Below are positions 18,701-27,268 of a stretch of DNA of 64,000 nucleotides, in pieces. Position numbers and translations under genes: made by a program. The notes below the pieces were generated by a model. The model did not search any database. It had not been told where the DNA came from and worked only from the letters and a program-made list of their open reading frames with translations. Numbering within the stretch: position 1 is the stretch's first letter; every line of letters begins with the position of its first letter. The stretch comes from CAVUOA01 sp963742955 (GTDB lineage: Bacteria > Bacteroidota > Ignavibacteria > Tepidaquicellales > OLB5). The stretch covers positions 372,001-436,000 of the forward strand of contig CAVUOA010000009.1 in assembly GCA_963742955.1 (NCBI GenBank), in the 5' to 3' direction.

Positions 18701-19363
18701 GCAAAGAAGGAAGCTGAAGAAAAAATTAAGGCATCATTGAAAGAAAAAGAAGTACTTCTTAAAGAAATTCACCACAGGGTAAAGAATAATTTACAGGTTA
18801 TATCCAGCCTTCTAAAGCTTCAATCGGATTATATAACGGATAAATCCGATTTTGAACTTTTTAGAGAAAGTCAGAACCGGGTCAAAACTATGGCGCTTAT
18901 TCACGAGAAGCTATACAGGTCAAACAATCTGTCAAGAATCGATTTTCATGAGTATGTTAACAATTTAACCTCCTCGCTGCTTTCAACGTACGGTGTGAAT
19001 AAAGAGGAGATAACGCTTGTTAATAAATCCGAAAAAGTTCATTTTGATATTGATACAGCTATACCCTGTGGTCTTATTATAAACGAACTTGTTTCTAATT
19101 CACTAAAACACGCCTTTCCGGATTCTCTTAGGGGTGAAATTACTGTTGACTTAAAAAAACAGGTTGATAAAAAATATATGTTGACAATTGGTGATAACGG
19201 GTCAGGTTTCCCCGATAATACTGATTTCAGAAATACAAAGTCTCTTGGTCTTCAGCTGGTTATTACTCTCGTTGAACAGTTAGATGCATCAATTGAGCTG
19301 ATAAAAGATAAAGGTACAACGTTTAAAATTATATTTTCGGAGATGAACTATAAGATTAAATAA
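15788..19363 (+). CDS. CHASE4 multi-PAS sensor histidine kinase (HisKA_2 type)
   Basis: A 1191-residue protein. TM1 is at about residues 8-25. A periplasmic CHASE4 domain follows (ELFAYDYTYWDEMVNFV near 58-74). TM2 is at about 258-280 (YIFIIFMTLLLSVSVLIFANW), followed by a short HAMP-like linker. About five PAS/PAC units cover residues 335-975, each ending in a DITE(R/Q)K-like motif. The kinase core has the HisKA_2 box KEIHHRVKNNLQVISSLLKLQ with its phospho-acceptor His, then HATPase motifs NELVSNSLKHAF and GDNGSGFP. There is no receiver domain and no response regulator next door, so it probably signals to a distant partner. ATG directly abuts the stop of the barrel gene. The long frame is intact. 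Confidence 0.92.
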   Translation: MLKSLKSKLIFLVALFILFFIALITYNRYETTEEADSLFKIRVDEKNKLFDKLISLKGNSMELFAYDYTYWDEMVNFVTADKVNKEWAYDNLESVLQSFQVNYVWVYKKDFSLFYSCGNIMDSSIIISPFNDNQLKNIFSKNHFSHFFIRSDSGIVEIRTAPIQPSNDLNRTTTPQGYFITGKLWDKKYVNDLSQILEGNLCVLPYSESKIDLSEGILTSDTLIVKRTLYDWKDYPVSQLKFALEKDFYKEELQSYFRKEYYIFIIFMTLLLSVSVLIFANWFSNPLKRIFKSLETADLSHIESLKNNRTELGKLANILFEHKNDEIRLKKSEEKYRAFIYQSLEAIWRIEFETPISIHLTEEEQISEMFRTAFIAECNDAKAKIYGYRKSEELVGKKISEILIPSDEVNINFIVNFIRSGLKLTEAETHGIDLNGNIKYVLNNVVGVIENDCVVRVWGTSMDITDKKLTERALIEEQDRYQALFERSMDCVYIHDFEGNFIDANPAALNLLGYEKSEIPNLNFTNILCEEYIPKAIEMMQVVIKNGFHPNIIEFKAKHKSGRLLDFEVQASLKYKDGKPIAILGLARDITERKKNEAIIAENERKLSTLLKNLQGMAYRCSNDGNWTMEFVSEGCKKLTGYEGTDLIKNKILSYTDIVHPGDREYVREIVKEALNNKTSFELIYRIKTANNDIKWVLEKGQGIYNGNCKAAALEGFISDITEQKKIEESIIKARDFYLTLFDEFPTLIWRAGQDSKTNYYNQTWLKFRGVTLAEELDMGWKAAVHPEDVDMIETIYDSSFKQRKPFRIEYRLKHNSGNFHWVMDIGRPFYELDGSFGGFIGTCMDINEQKILEESLIVSTEHYKNLFENAHDPILIFKPDGEFILDVNKQACQIYGYNKNEMIGRSLVEFSTDIAHGNAMIERTLEEKYIQGIETVHINKEGNKMFIESNAALINFKGEKAILTINRNVTAKKEAEEKIKASLKEKEVLLKEIHHRVKNNLQVISSLLKLQSDYITDKSDFELFRESQNRVKTMALIHEKLYRSNNLSRIDFHEYVNNLTSSLLSTYGVNKEEITLVNKSEKVHFDIDTAIPCGLIINELVSNSLKHAFPDSLRGEITVDLKKQVDKKYMLTIGDNGSGFPDNTDFRNTKSLGLQLVITLVEQLDASIELIKDKGTTFKIIFSEMNYKIK

Positions 19364-19396
19364 CCGGTTTTTAAATAACCTGTTATTTAACTTATC

Positions 19397-20539
19397 TTAT
19401 TTTTTAAATAGTCTAAATATCTTATCATCACCGTCATTAACGGTTCCCCTTCCGTCACGGTTGCTTGTACAAAAATAAATTGAGCCGTCAGGTGCTTCCT
19501 CGATATCCCTGATTCTACCGAAATTAATATCTTTCATCTTCTCAAATGAAATTATTTTCGCTGGGTCATTTTCGTCAACAATTACCCTTATAATGCCTTC
19601 TCCTCTTAGGCAGCAAAAGAAAAAATTGTTTTTGAATTGAGTAATGACCCCTGATTTGTAAAACATCGCACCCGCAGGCGCTACTGCCGGTGTAAATTCC
19701 AGTATAGGGTCTTCCATTCCGTCTTTATGTTCTTTATGATGTACAATAGGCCAGCCGTAATTTTTGCCTTTCACAATAATATTGACCTCATCGCCTCCCC
19801 CGGGACCGTCAAAACCCGAAGGTCCGTGCTCTGTTTCGTACATAACATCTGTACCCGGGTACCATGCAATGCCCTGCGCATTCCTGTTTCCGTAGCTCCA
19901 TACAGGTGAGCTGTGAAACGGGTTATCGTCCGGAATGCTTCCGTCAGAGTTAATTCTGAGAATTTTACCGTTGAGTTTATCAACTTCCTGGGCCTTATCT
20001 CTATCTCCTGCATCACCGGTCGTGATATATAATTTATTATCCGGTCCGAACTTCAGCCTGCAGCCATCATGAAATCCGGCACCGGGAATGTTTTCGAGCA
20101 GTGTCTTATCATAAGAAATTGAATTCCCATTATCCTTGTACCGGGCTACCCTGATTCTTATATCAGAATTATCATCATAAGCATAACTAAAATAAATAAA
20201 CTTGTTTAAAGAATATTCCGGGTCAAGTGTCATCCCCATTAGTCCGGCTTCCCCCCTTGAAACAACATCATCAAAATGAAAAAGGGGCTCATTCTCAAGC
20301 TTACCGTTTTCAATAACTCTTAGATTCCCGCTTCTTTCTGTAACAAGCACACGGCTGCCGCCTGTAAATACAATACTCCATGGCACATACAGGTTTTTGG
20401 CTACAGTATCAATGGAATAGTCAATTGCAACCTGATTTATAGGTTGTTGTTGGGTTTTGCTTTCACTAATTTTGTTTTTTGAACAGGATAGAGAAAGTAA
20501 AATTAGCAGGAATAGCGTGCTTACAATACTGATTTTCAT
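19397..20539 (-). CDS. PQQ-dependent aldose sugar dehydrogenase-like lipoprotein
   Basis: A 380-residue protein. A lipoprotein signal ends in LLSLSC (lipobox, Cys about 19). The rest matches the glucose/sorbosone dehydrogenase (GSDH) six-bladed propeller: VPWSIVFTGGSRVLVTERSGNLRVI, GEAGLMGMTLDPEY, AGFHDGCRLKFGPDNKLYITTGDAGD with the family's catalytic His, and ARNAQG-like SYGNRNAQGIAW. Family members oxidise the C1 of aldoses with PQQ in the periplasm. No PQQ biosynthesis gene is nearby, so cofactor supply and substrate are not shown. It is divergent from the export operon. Confidence 0.85.
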   Translation of the reverse strand: MKISIVSTLFLLILLSLSCSKNKISESKTQQQPINQVAIDYSIDTVAKNLYVPWSIVFTGGSRVLVTERSGNLRVIENGKLENEPLFHFDDVVSRGEAGLMGMTLDPEYSLNKFIYFSYAYDDNSDIRIRVARYKDNGNSISYDKTLLENIPGAGFHDGCRLKFGPDNKLYITTGDAGDRDKAQEVDKLNGKILRINSDGSIPDDNPFHSSPVWSYGNRNAQGIAWYPGTDVMYETEHGPSGFDGPGGGDEVNIIVKGKNYGWPIVHHKEHKDGMEDPILEFTPAVAPAGAMFYKSGVITQFKNNFFFCCLRGEGIIRVIVDENDPAKIISFEKMKDINFGRIRDIEEAPDGSIYFCTSNRDGRGTVNDGDDKIFRLFKK

Positions 20540-20608
20540 TTGTTAATTGCATTTAATTTAAAATAACAAAAAGTCTTATAAAAGAGTTTTAATTTATTCA
20601 AAATCACG

Positions 20609-20633
20609 AAAATGTAACATTTTTTTACATTTT
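20609..20633. promoter_or_regulatory. Inverted repeat in the divergent GSDH/tolC promoter region
   Basis: AAAATGTAA (20609-20617) and TTACATTTT (20625-20633) form a perfect 9-base inverted repeat with a 7-base spacer, midway in the 198-base divergent spacer. The geometry suits a dimeric repressor or activator. An alternative is a simple AT-rich hairpin. Confidence 0.4.
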
Positions 20634-20737
20634 AAATAATTTAAAACTGTTATATTATGCAACTTTAATCAAGTTTTTTCCGTCTAATTAGATTAAGGAT
20701 TAAATTTCATTCTCATTAATATTTTCAGACAAAAAGT

Positions 20738-22090
20738 ATGCGATTTCTTAGAATAATTGTATTAACTGCTGTATTTACAATTCTTACTGCAACCGGGTAT
20801 TCCCAACAGGAAACTGAGTTGTCTTTGAAACAGGCAATAAATAATGCTGTTAAGTATAATACCAGTGTTGTTAAGCTCGAAAACTCAATTGAAGGACAGC
20901 AGAGTACTGTTAGAGCAAAATACGGTAACCTGTTTCCTACTCTTTCACTTAATGCAGGCTGGACAAGGACAAATCAGATTACAAACGGTAATTATACTGT
21001 GAACGGTATTAATTTTAATCTCGGAACAAGAAACGAAACAACAAATAATTACAGCTTAAGCTTAAGGTCTGATGTAACATTATTTAACGGTTTTTCTAAT
21101 TATGAAAGTATAGACGTAGCAAGAATGACCGAAGTAAATTTATACACTCAATTGGAAAAGGCAAGACAGGATGTTGTTCTTACTGTGCTGAATAACTATA
21201 TAGCAGCTTTGAAAAATTACCAGGTTGTTAAAATTAATATGGCAAATCTGGAAGACTCAAAATCTCAGCTTGATAAAATAAAATTATTTGTACAGGCAGG
21301 CAAGAAAACCCTTTCTGATGTTTACACTCAGGAAGTGCAGGTTGCTCAGAACGAGCTTGCGGTTGAACAGGCGAAAAATAATTTCGATAAATCAATTGCA
21401 GACCTTGTATTCAGTGCAAAGCTGCCGCAGGATAAACAATTTACAATTGATACTGTAGAATTTAATATAAACATTTCGTATGAATCAATGGCAGGCTATG
21501 TAACCAAAAACTCAGCCCCGGAGCCGTTAATAAATAACGCGCTTAAAAACAGGTACGATTACAAGTCATCGATTCAGAATCTCCAGATATTCGAAACCAA
21601 CCTTGAAATTTCAAGAGATGCTCTGATTTTCCCTACTGTCTCCGGATTCGGACAATATTCTCTTTCAGGAGAAAGAGTACAGGATATTAATGCGTCTAAA
21701 GTTTTTACAATCGGTTTAACATTCAGTTATCCTATATTCCAGGGTTTTAATACCGAAAATCAGAGAGAACAGGCACTTGTAAATTATAAGTCTGCCAATG
21801 AGGATGTGAAGCAGGTAAAGGAACAAATAGCTCTTGATATAAAGAAGGCTTTATTGGATTTAAAATCGCTATTAAAACAAATTGAAATTACTCAAACAAG
21901 TATCAAGTCTGCTGAGCAGGATAAATTTTCTGCAGAAGAATCGTACAAGGTTGGTCTCAATACTATCCTGGATGTACAAACAGCAACAACAAATTATAAT
22001 AATCTGCTGATAAACAGGTCAAACCTGGTTTACAATTTTCTCCTGGCACAAAAACAGCTTGATTATTATCAGGGTGTGCTGAAATATTAA
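20738..22090 (+). CDS. tolC: TolC-family outer-membrane efflux protein
   Basis: A 450-residue protein with a signal peptide (cleavage near ATGYSQ) and two long alpha-helical/strand repeats of the OEP family. The opening LSLKQAINNAVKYN is the usual start of the mature protein. Strand segments such as TVSGFGQYSLSG and the helical ending AEESYKVGLNTILDVQTATTNYNN are typical. It forms the trimeric channel across the outer membrane and periplasm. First gene of a same-strand run through 28493 with adaptor, ATPase and permeases. Confidence 0.9.
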   Translation: MRFLRIIVLTAVFTILTATGYSQQETELSLKQAINNAVKYNTSVVKLENSIEGQQSTVRAKYGNLFPTLSLNAGWTRTNQITNGNYTVNGINFNLGTRNETTNNYSLSLRSDVTLFNGFSNYESIDVARMTEVNLYTQLEKARQDVVLTVLNNYIAALKNYQVVKINMANLEDSKSQLDKIKLFVQAGKKTLSDVYTQEVQVAQNELAVEQAKNNFDKSIADLVFSAKLPQDKQFTIDTVEFNINISYESMAGYVTKNSAPEPLINNALKNRYDYKSSIQNLQIFETNLEISRDALIFPTVSGFGQYSLSGERVQDINASKVFTIGLTFSYPIFQGFNTENQREQALVNYKSANEDVKQVKEQIALDIKKALLDLKSLLKQIEITQTSIKSAEQDKFSAEESYKVGLNTILDVQTATTNYNNLLINRSNLVYNFLLAQKQLDYYQGVLKY

Positions 22091-22121
22091 AAATGAATTT
22101 AAAAGTTAAAATTTTTTAGAC

Positions 22122-23432
22122 ATGGCAGAGATAAAGAAAGTCAGAAAGAAAAAAAACAAAAAAATATTATTTTATTCAATTGCCGGTGTAGTTGTATTTC
22201 TTATTGTTGTTGCAGTAATAGTATCCGGCAGCAAGGAAAAAATTATAACAGTTCAAACTGAAAAAGTATCTAAGCGTGATATAACGCAGGTTGTGTCAGG
22301 CACAGGAGAAATACAGCCAGTGACCAAAGTTGATATCAGCGCTGAAATCAGCGGTGAAATTGTGAAACTGCCGATTGTTGAAGGTCAAATAGTAAAGAAA
22401 GGCGATTTACTTGTTAAGATAAAAGCTGATATATACAGCGAAAGAGTCCAGCAGCAAAGAGCCGGGGTTAATTATTCCGAATCACAGGTTCTGGTTGCGG
22501 AAAATAACCTCAAAAAAACGGAATTGGAACTGCAGAGAACACAGCAATTGCATGATAACGGGCTTGTATCACAGGCAGACCTTGATAATGCCAGAATAGC
22601 TTATGAAGTTGCTCAGTCTCAATTGAAAAGCGCAAAGTCTAATGTCAACCAGAATATTGCAATATTAAAACAAAGTTCACAAGACCTTTCAAAAACAACC
22701 ATTACATCCCCTATGGATGGGACGGTTACACAGTTAAATTCGGAATTGGGAGAAAGGGTAGTTGGAACAGCAACTATGTCGGGTACAACTATTATGACAA
22801 TCTCAGACCTATCGGTTATGGATGCTGAAATAGAAATCAGCGAAACAGATATTACACAGGTAAAGGTCGGAGATACGGCAAATGTTGAAGTCGACGCTTT
22901 TCCAAACCGGGAAATTAAAGGTGTGGTATATGAAATTTCAAATACAGCACAGTCAAAGGGCCAGGGTACACAGGAACAGATTACGAATTTTATAGTTAAA
23001 GTAAGAATTTTGGATACTTCCGTTGCATTGAAACCGGGTATGTCATGTAATGCTGATATTAAAGTTAAAGCAAAAACTGACGTTCTTGCAGTGCCTATTC
23101 AGTGCATTACCGCCCGAGAAGATATGAATGAAAACCTCCAGGAAGAATCATCTGATAACGGTCCGCAGAGAATTTCCGATGAAAACGCTAAGAAAAAAGA
23201 TAAACCCAAAGAGGTGGTGTTCGTAGTTGAGAGCGGGACACCTCAAAAGGTAAAAATGGTTCCGGTTACTACTGGAATCAGTGACGATAAATACATTGAA
23301 ATAACCGCGGGACTCCAGCCTGACATGGTTGTTGTTAAGGGTCCGTATAAATCAATCAGCAAGGACCTTGAAGAAGGTTCAAAAGTCAAAGAAGATAACG
23401 AAATCAAAAAGTTTAATAAAGATAAAGAGTAG
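22122..23432 (+). CDS. MacA/HlyD-type periplasmic adaptor protein
   Basis: A 436-residue membrane-fusion protein. It has a basic N-terminus, one transmembrane helix (ILFYSIAGVVVFLIVVAVIV), then barrel-sandwich-hybrid halves (VSGTGEIQPVTKVDISAEISGEI and ITSPMDGTVTQLNSELGERV) flanking a helical hairpin rich in Q and K. A beta-barrel domain follows (VEVDAFPNREIKGVVYEI). Residues 340-370 form a charged, low-complexity insert. It links the inner-membrane ABC permeases to TolC. It lies 31 bases after tolC and 6 bases before the ATPase gene. Confidence 0.9.
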   Translation: MAEIKKVRKKKNKKILFYSIAGVVVFLIVVAVIVSGSKEKIITVQTEKVSKRDITQVVSGTGEIQPVTKVDISAEISGEIVKLPIVEGQIVKKGDLLVKIKADIYSERVQQQRAGVNYSESQVLVAENNLKKTELELQRTQQLHDNGLVSQADLDNARIAYEVAQSQLKSAKSNVNQNIAILKQSSQDLSKTTITSPMDGTVTQLNSELGERVVGTATMSGTTIMTISDLSVMDAEIEISETDITQVKVGDTANVEVDAFPNREIKGVVYEISNTAQSKGQGTQEQITNFIVKVRILDTSVALKPGMSCNADIKVKAKTDVLAVPIQCITAREDMNENLQEESSDNGPQRISDENAKKKDKPKEVVFVVESGTPQKVKMVPVTTGISDDKYIEITAGLQPDMVVVKGPYKSISKDLEEGSKVKEDNEIKKFNKDKE

Positions 23433-23438
23433 TTTTTA

Positions 23439-24176
23439 ATGGATGAGATAATAAAAACGCAAGACCTTGTGAAGCTCTATATCATGGGTGTGGAAGAACT
23501 ATATGCTTTAAAGGGAATTTCCATTACCATACACAAAAACGAGTATGTTGCAATTATGGGTCCATCCGGCTCAGGAAAATCTACTCTGATGAACATTATC
23601 GGATGCCTTGATACACCGACATCAGGATTATATGAATTGAACGGGCACAATGTGAGTGAAATGGATGATAATGAGCTTGCAGCAATAAGAAACAAGGAAA
23701 TTGGATTTGTCTTTCAGACGTTTAATCTTCTTCCCCGTTCCAATGCTTTGCATAATGTTGAGCTTCCATTGATTTATTCGGGAGAATCACGTGCTGGACG
23801 GCTTGAAAAAGCTGAAGCAGCACTGGAACAGGTTGGATTGAAGGAGAGAATGCTTCACAAACCCAATGAACTATCGGGAGGACAAAGACAGCGAGTTGCT
23901 ATAGCCAGGGCTCTTGTCAATAATCCATCTCTGATATTAGCTGACGAACCTACGGGAAATCTTGATTCAAAAACAGGCGAAGAAATAATGCAGCTCTTTG
24001 ACGAGTTGCACAGGCAGGGAAACACAATTGTTCTTGTTACTCACGAAGATTTTATTGCCGAACATGCCGAACGAATAATTAAGCTCAGAGACGGTTTAAT
24101 TGAAATTGACACGAAATCTCATACAAAAAGAATTCCCGGTAAAACGGTTGAGGAACAAAATATTGGGGAGAGGTAA
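23439..24176 (+). CDS. MacB/LolD-type ABC transporter ATPase
   Basis: A 245-residue ATP-binding subunit. Walker A is GPSGSGKST, the Q-loop FVFQTFNLLPR, the signature LSGGQRQRVAIARAL, Walker B LILADEPTGNLDSKTG and the switch His in VTHE. The E-P-T-G-N-L-D-S sequence marks the MacB/LolD/FtsE branch, which works with FtsX-like permeases. A single ATPase gene serves two permease genes downstream, so a heteromeric permease is plausible. Confidence 0.93.
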   Translation: MDEIIKTQDLVKLYIMGVEELYALKGISITIHKNEYVAIMGPSGSGKSTLMNIIGCLDTPTSGLYELNGHNVSEMDDNELAAIRNKEIGFVFQTFNLLPRSNALHNVELPLIYSGESRAGRLEKAEAALEQVGLKERMLHKPNELSGGQRQRVAIARALVNNPSLILADEPTGNLDSKTGEEIMQLFDELHRQGNTIVLVTHEDFIAEHAERIIKLRDGLIEIDTKSHTKRIPGKTVEEQNIGER

Positions 24177-24181
24177 ATCAA

Positions 24182-25696
24182 TTGAGGAAAATAGTTTTTT
24201 TTATTCTGCTATCCGGTATATTTGTTCATCAAAGCAGAGCGCAGGATTATAATAAAGTTCATAAATTAATAACCGAGGGCATTCACTCAATTTATGAAAT
24301 CGATTTCCCTTCTGCCCTTTCTAAATTTCAGCAGGCAAAAAGTATTGCTCCAAACGATTTAAGAGGTCCTTTTTTCGAATCGACTGTATACTTTTGGAAA
24401 GCCTTGTTTACAAAAAACAGAACTGATTACGATACCTACCTGAATCTCTCCGATAAGATAATAGATAAGTGTTCCGAAATAGTTGACAAAAACGAAAACG
24501 ACCTCGATGCCCAGTTTTATATGGGATGGACTTATACAATCAGGGCATTTATTACATACTATATAGATAAAAACGTTCTGAAAGCAGCCAGCGATATTAA
24601 AGACGGTAATAAAGCATTATCATTTGTTGTGGAAAAAAACCCGGCCTATTATGATGCTTATCTCGGTCTTGGAATATATAATTATATTATAAGCTTCATT
24701 CCCCCCAAACTGCAATGGCTTACGTCTATACTCGGCTTTTCAGGTGACCGTGATGCAGGGAAAAAACAATTAATCACAGCGTCAGAAAAAGGAACTTATA
24801 CAAATACAGAAGCTAAGTTTTACCTGACACTTCTATCCTGGAGAGAAGAAAATTATCCTCTTGCAGAAGATTATGCAACCCAGTTGAGAGATTCTTATCC
24901 CGAAAGCCCGGCTGTATGGATGCTGTGGGGATTGCTTCTTTCACAGCAGGATAAAATGCAGGATGCAATTGATGCTTACGAAAAATCAATTGAGCTTAAC
25001 GAGGGCAAAGAATCCGAAATTGTTTACAAAACAAGTTTCGGCGCCCTGGGAACTGCATATTTCAGAATGAATGTTTTTGATAAAGCGGTGGAATACTTGA
25101 AGAAATATCTTAAATATGTAAACCAGGATGACATGTATAACAACAGGCTGTACAGTATAGGTGTTTCTCTTGAATTGATGGGGAACAGGGATGAAGCTAT
25201 GAATTATTACAGGCAGGCAAGAAGCAATTTTACAGATGATAACGAATGGGAAAAACACTGGTATAATGAATTAAATTACAGGGCTCAAAACCCTATAACT
25301 TTCATCGATTCAATGTTAATTGTTGCAGATAATAACAGAGCAGTCGGAAAATTGAATGAAGCAATGGCAGAATACAATAAGCTTCAAAGCGGCTATGACC
25401 AGAAATTTACCGATGATATATATGTCCAAATATATGAAGGTATGGGACAGGTATATTTCAAACAGAAAGATTATAATAAAGCTATTGAGTTGTTTAAACA
25501 AAATTTAAACTTAAAGCCAAATCACGTGAAATGGCTTGTCCCTGATTCATACTTCCAGATTGGAAGATGTTTATTGAGACTGGGTAAAAAAGAAGAAGCA
25601 AAGGAATTTTTTGATAAAGCTCTGGATATTGATTACGATTATGATTTCAAGGATGCCATGGACGGCAGAATTAAAAATGAATTATCAAAGTTTTAG
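24182..25696 (+). CDS. Secreted tetratricopeptide-repeat protein of the export operon
   Basis: A 504-residue protein starting at TTG 24182, preceded by a GGGGAGAGG ribosome site at 24164-24172. A signal peptide ends near HQSRAQ. At least seven TPR-like helix pairs follow, e.g. SPAVWMLWGLLLSQQDKMQDAIDAYEKS (split here by helix breaks) and VYFKQKDYNKAIELFKQNL. The N-terminal third resembles uncharacterised periplasmic TPR proteins of Bacteroidetes. Its stop (TAG) is followed at once by the TTG start of the permease. This embedding suggests a periplasmic partner of the transporter, but no function is established. Confidence 0.8.
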   Translation: MRKIVFFILLSGIFVHQSRAQDYNKVHKLITEGIHSIYEIDFPSALSKFQQAKSIAPNDLRGPFFESTVYFWKALFTKNRTDYDTYLNLSDKIIDKCSEIVDKNENDLDAQFYMGWTYTIRAFITYYIDKNVLKAASDIKDGNKALSFVVEKNPAYYDAYLGLGIYNYIISFIPPKLQWLTSILGFSGDRDAGKKQLITASEKGTYTNTEAKFYLTLLSWREENYPLAEDYATQLRDSYPESPAVWMLWGLLLSQQDKMQDAIDAYEKSIELNEGKESEIVYKTSFGALGTAYFRMNVFDKAVEYLKKYLKYVNQDDMYNNRLYSIGVSLELMGNRDEAMNYYRQARSNFTDDNEWEKHWYNELNYRAQNPITFIDSMLIVADNNRAVGKLNEAMAEYNKLQSGYDQKFTDDIYVQIYEGMGQVYFKQKDYNKAIELFKQNLNLKPNHVKWLVPDSYFQIGRCLLRLGKKEEAKEFFDKALDIDYDYDFKDAMDGRIKNELSKF

Positions 25697-26925
25697 TTGA
25701 TAAATTTTTTATTAGAAATAAAAGAAAGTATAATTATTTCCCTGAATGCAATCAGGGCTAATAAAATGCGTTCTATTCTTGCTACATTGGGTATAGTAAT
25801 CGGCATTATGGCAGTTACTATACTGCAAACTGCCATCGAGGGAATAAACAGAGCATTTGAAAAAAGTATTGCTTCCATTGGGGCTGATGTGCTTTATGTC
25901 CAGAAATTCGAATGGTTCGGGCGCGAAGATTTCAGCGTTTACCGTAACAGGCGCGATATTACAATGGCAAACTACAGATACCTTAAGGATAACCTTCAAA
26001 CAGCAGAATCGGTATCCCCTTCTGTGGGAACTGCTACCAGCGTTGCTTACAAAGATTTCAATATTGAAACGGTATTTATTATCGGCACTACAGACGAATA
26101 CCAGCGAACTACTGATTTGAATATTGACGAAGGCAGATTTTTCACAAACAAAGAATCTGAAGGCGGATGGTCTGTTTGCGTTATAGGTTATGATATCAAA
26201 GATGCTTTTTTCCAGAATGTTAATCCTATAGGGAAAACAATAAAAATAAACGGTAATAATTTTAAAGTTATCGGAGTTAACGAAAAAATGGGAAGCCTGC
26301 TTGGACTCTTCAGCATGGATAACAGGATTGTAATACCAATAAACAAGTTCTTCAAGCTGTTCGGAACCAGAAGAAGCCTGAGTATAAATGTAAAGGCCCG
26401 TGATGTAAATTCAATGGCAGATACAAAAGAAGAAATTACTGCCATAATGAAAAGGGCGCGAAAGGTTCCAATAAACGGGAAACCTGATTTTGGAGTTAAC
26501 CAGCAGGAGGCATTCCGCCAGACGTACGATTCATTAACAGGGTTAATTAAAACGATAGGTACAGCAATTACTATGCTCGCACTTATTGTCGGGTCTATAG
26601 GAATTGCTAATATAATGTTTGTATCTGTTAAGGAAAGAACAAAAGAAATAGGAATACGAAAAGCAATCGGAGCAAACGTTCCACAATCTTGATGCAGTTT
26701 ATTATCGAATCTGTATCGATTTGTATTCTCGGCGGGTTGATTGGACTGGTAATAGCTTTCCCTATAAGTCTTGCAATTGATGCATTTTTGCTTCCGACTG
26801 CTATGCCTATTTGGGTTGTTGGACTTGCTTTGTTTATTTCAGCGCTTGCGGGTGTTATTGCGGGGTTCTTCCCTGCTTTTCAGGCGTCAAAGCTTGACCC
26901 GGTTGATGCTTTGAGATATGAATGA
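25697..26925 (+). CDS. MacB/FtsX-family ABC permease 1, one frameshift
   Basis: The repaired protein has about 410 residues. It has TM1 in the segment MRSILATLGIVIGIMAVTIL, a large periplasmic MacB-like domain, TM2 (IGTAITMLALIVGSIGIANIMFVSVKERTKEIGIRKAIGA), and TM3/TM4 in the downstream piece ending FQASKLDPVDALRYE. The frame breaks near 26685; one extra C in GTTCC restores NVPTILMQFIIESV. The start is TTG 25697, abutting the TPR gene stop. It should pair with the ATPase at 23439 and with the second permease. Export substrate (peptide, lipid or drug) is not known. Confidence 0.87.
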
Positions 26926-26968
26926 TATTTTGTTTTATGTAATTCTGAAAAATTAATAGAATAATATC

Positions 26969-27268
26969 ATGTTAGATTATTTAACTGACCCGTTATTCTG
27001 GATAATTTTTGGATGGGTATTTCTCCCTGCAATTCTTTGCTATTTAATAGCTTTAAAAAAACGCAGAAGCACGTTCTTTTGGCTCTTGGGAGGAATATTT
27101 TTAGGCTGGATAGGTGTACTGATAATATATTTTCTTCCAAAACTAACTCATAATTACAAAGTTGAAAAAACAGACAGAATGGACGCGAAATTAAAAATGT
27201 ACCGGGAACTTGAAGAAATGCATCAGGCAAAACAAAAATCACTTAATGAAGATATAAATGAATCTTAA
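26969..27268 (+). CDS. Small two-helix membrane protein of the export operon
   Basis: A 99-residue protein with no recognised family. Two hydrophobic helices are visible, about residues 8-28 (FWIIFGWVFLPAILCYLIAL) and 36-57 (FFWLLGGIFLGWIGVLIIYF), joined by a basic KKRRS loop. A charged, coiled-coil-like tail of 40 residues follows. Its stop overlaps the start of permease 2 by 11 bases, which implies translational coupling and probable membership of the transporter. Confidence 0.65.
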   Translation: MLDYLTDPLFWIIFGWVFLPAILCYLIALKKRRSTFFWLLGGIFLGWIGVLIIYFLPKLTHNYKVEKTDRMDAKLKMYRELEEMHQAKQKSLNEDINES

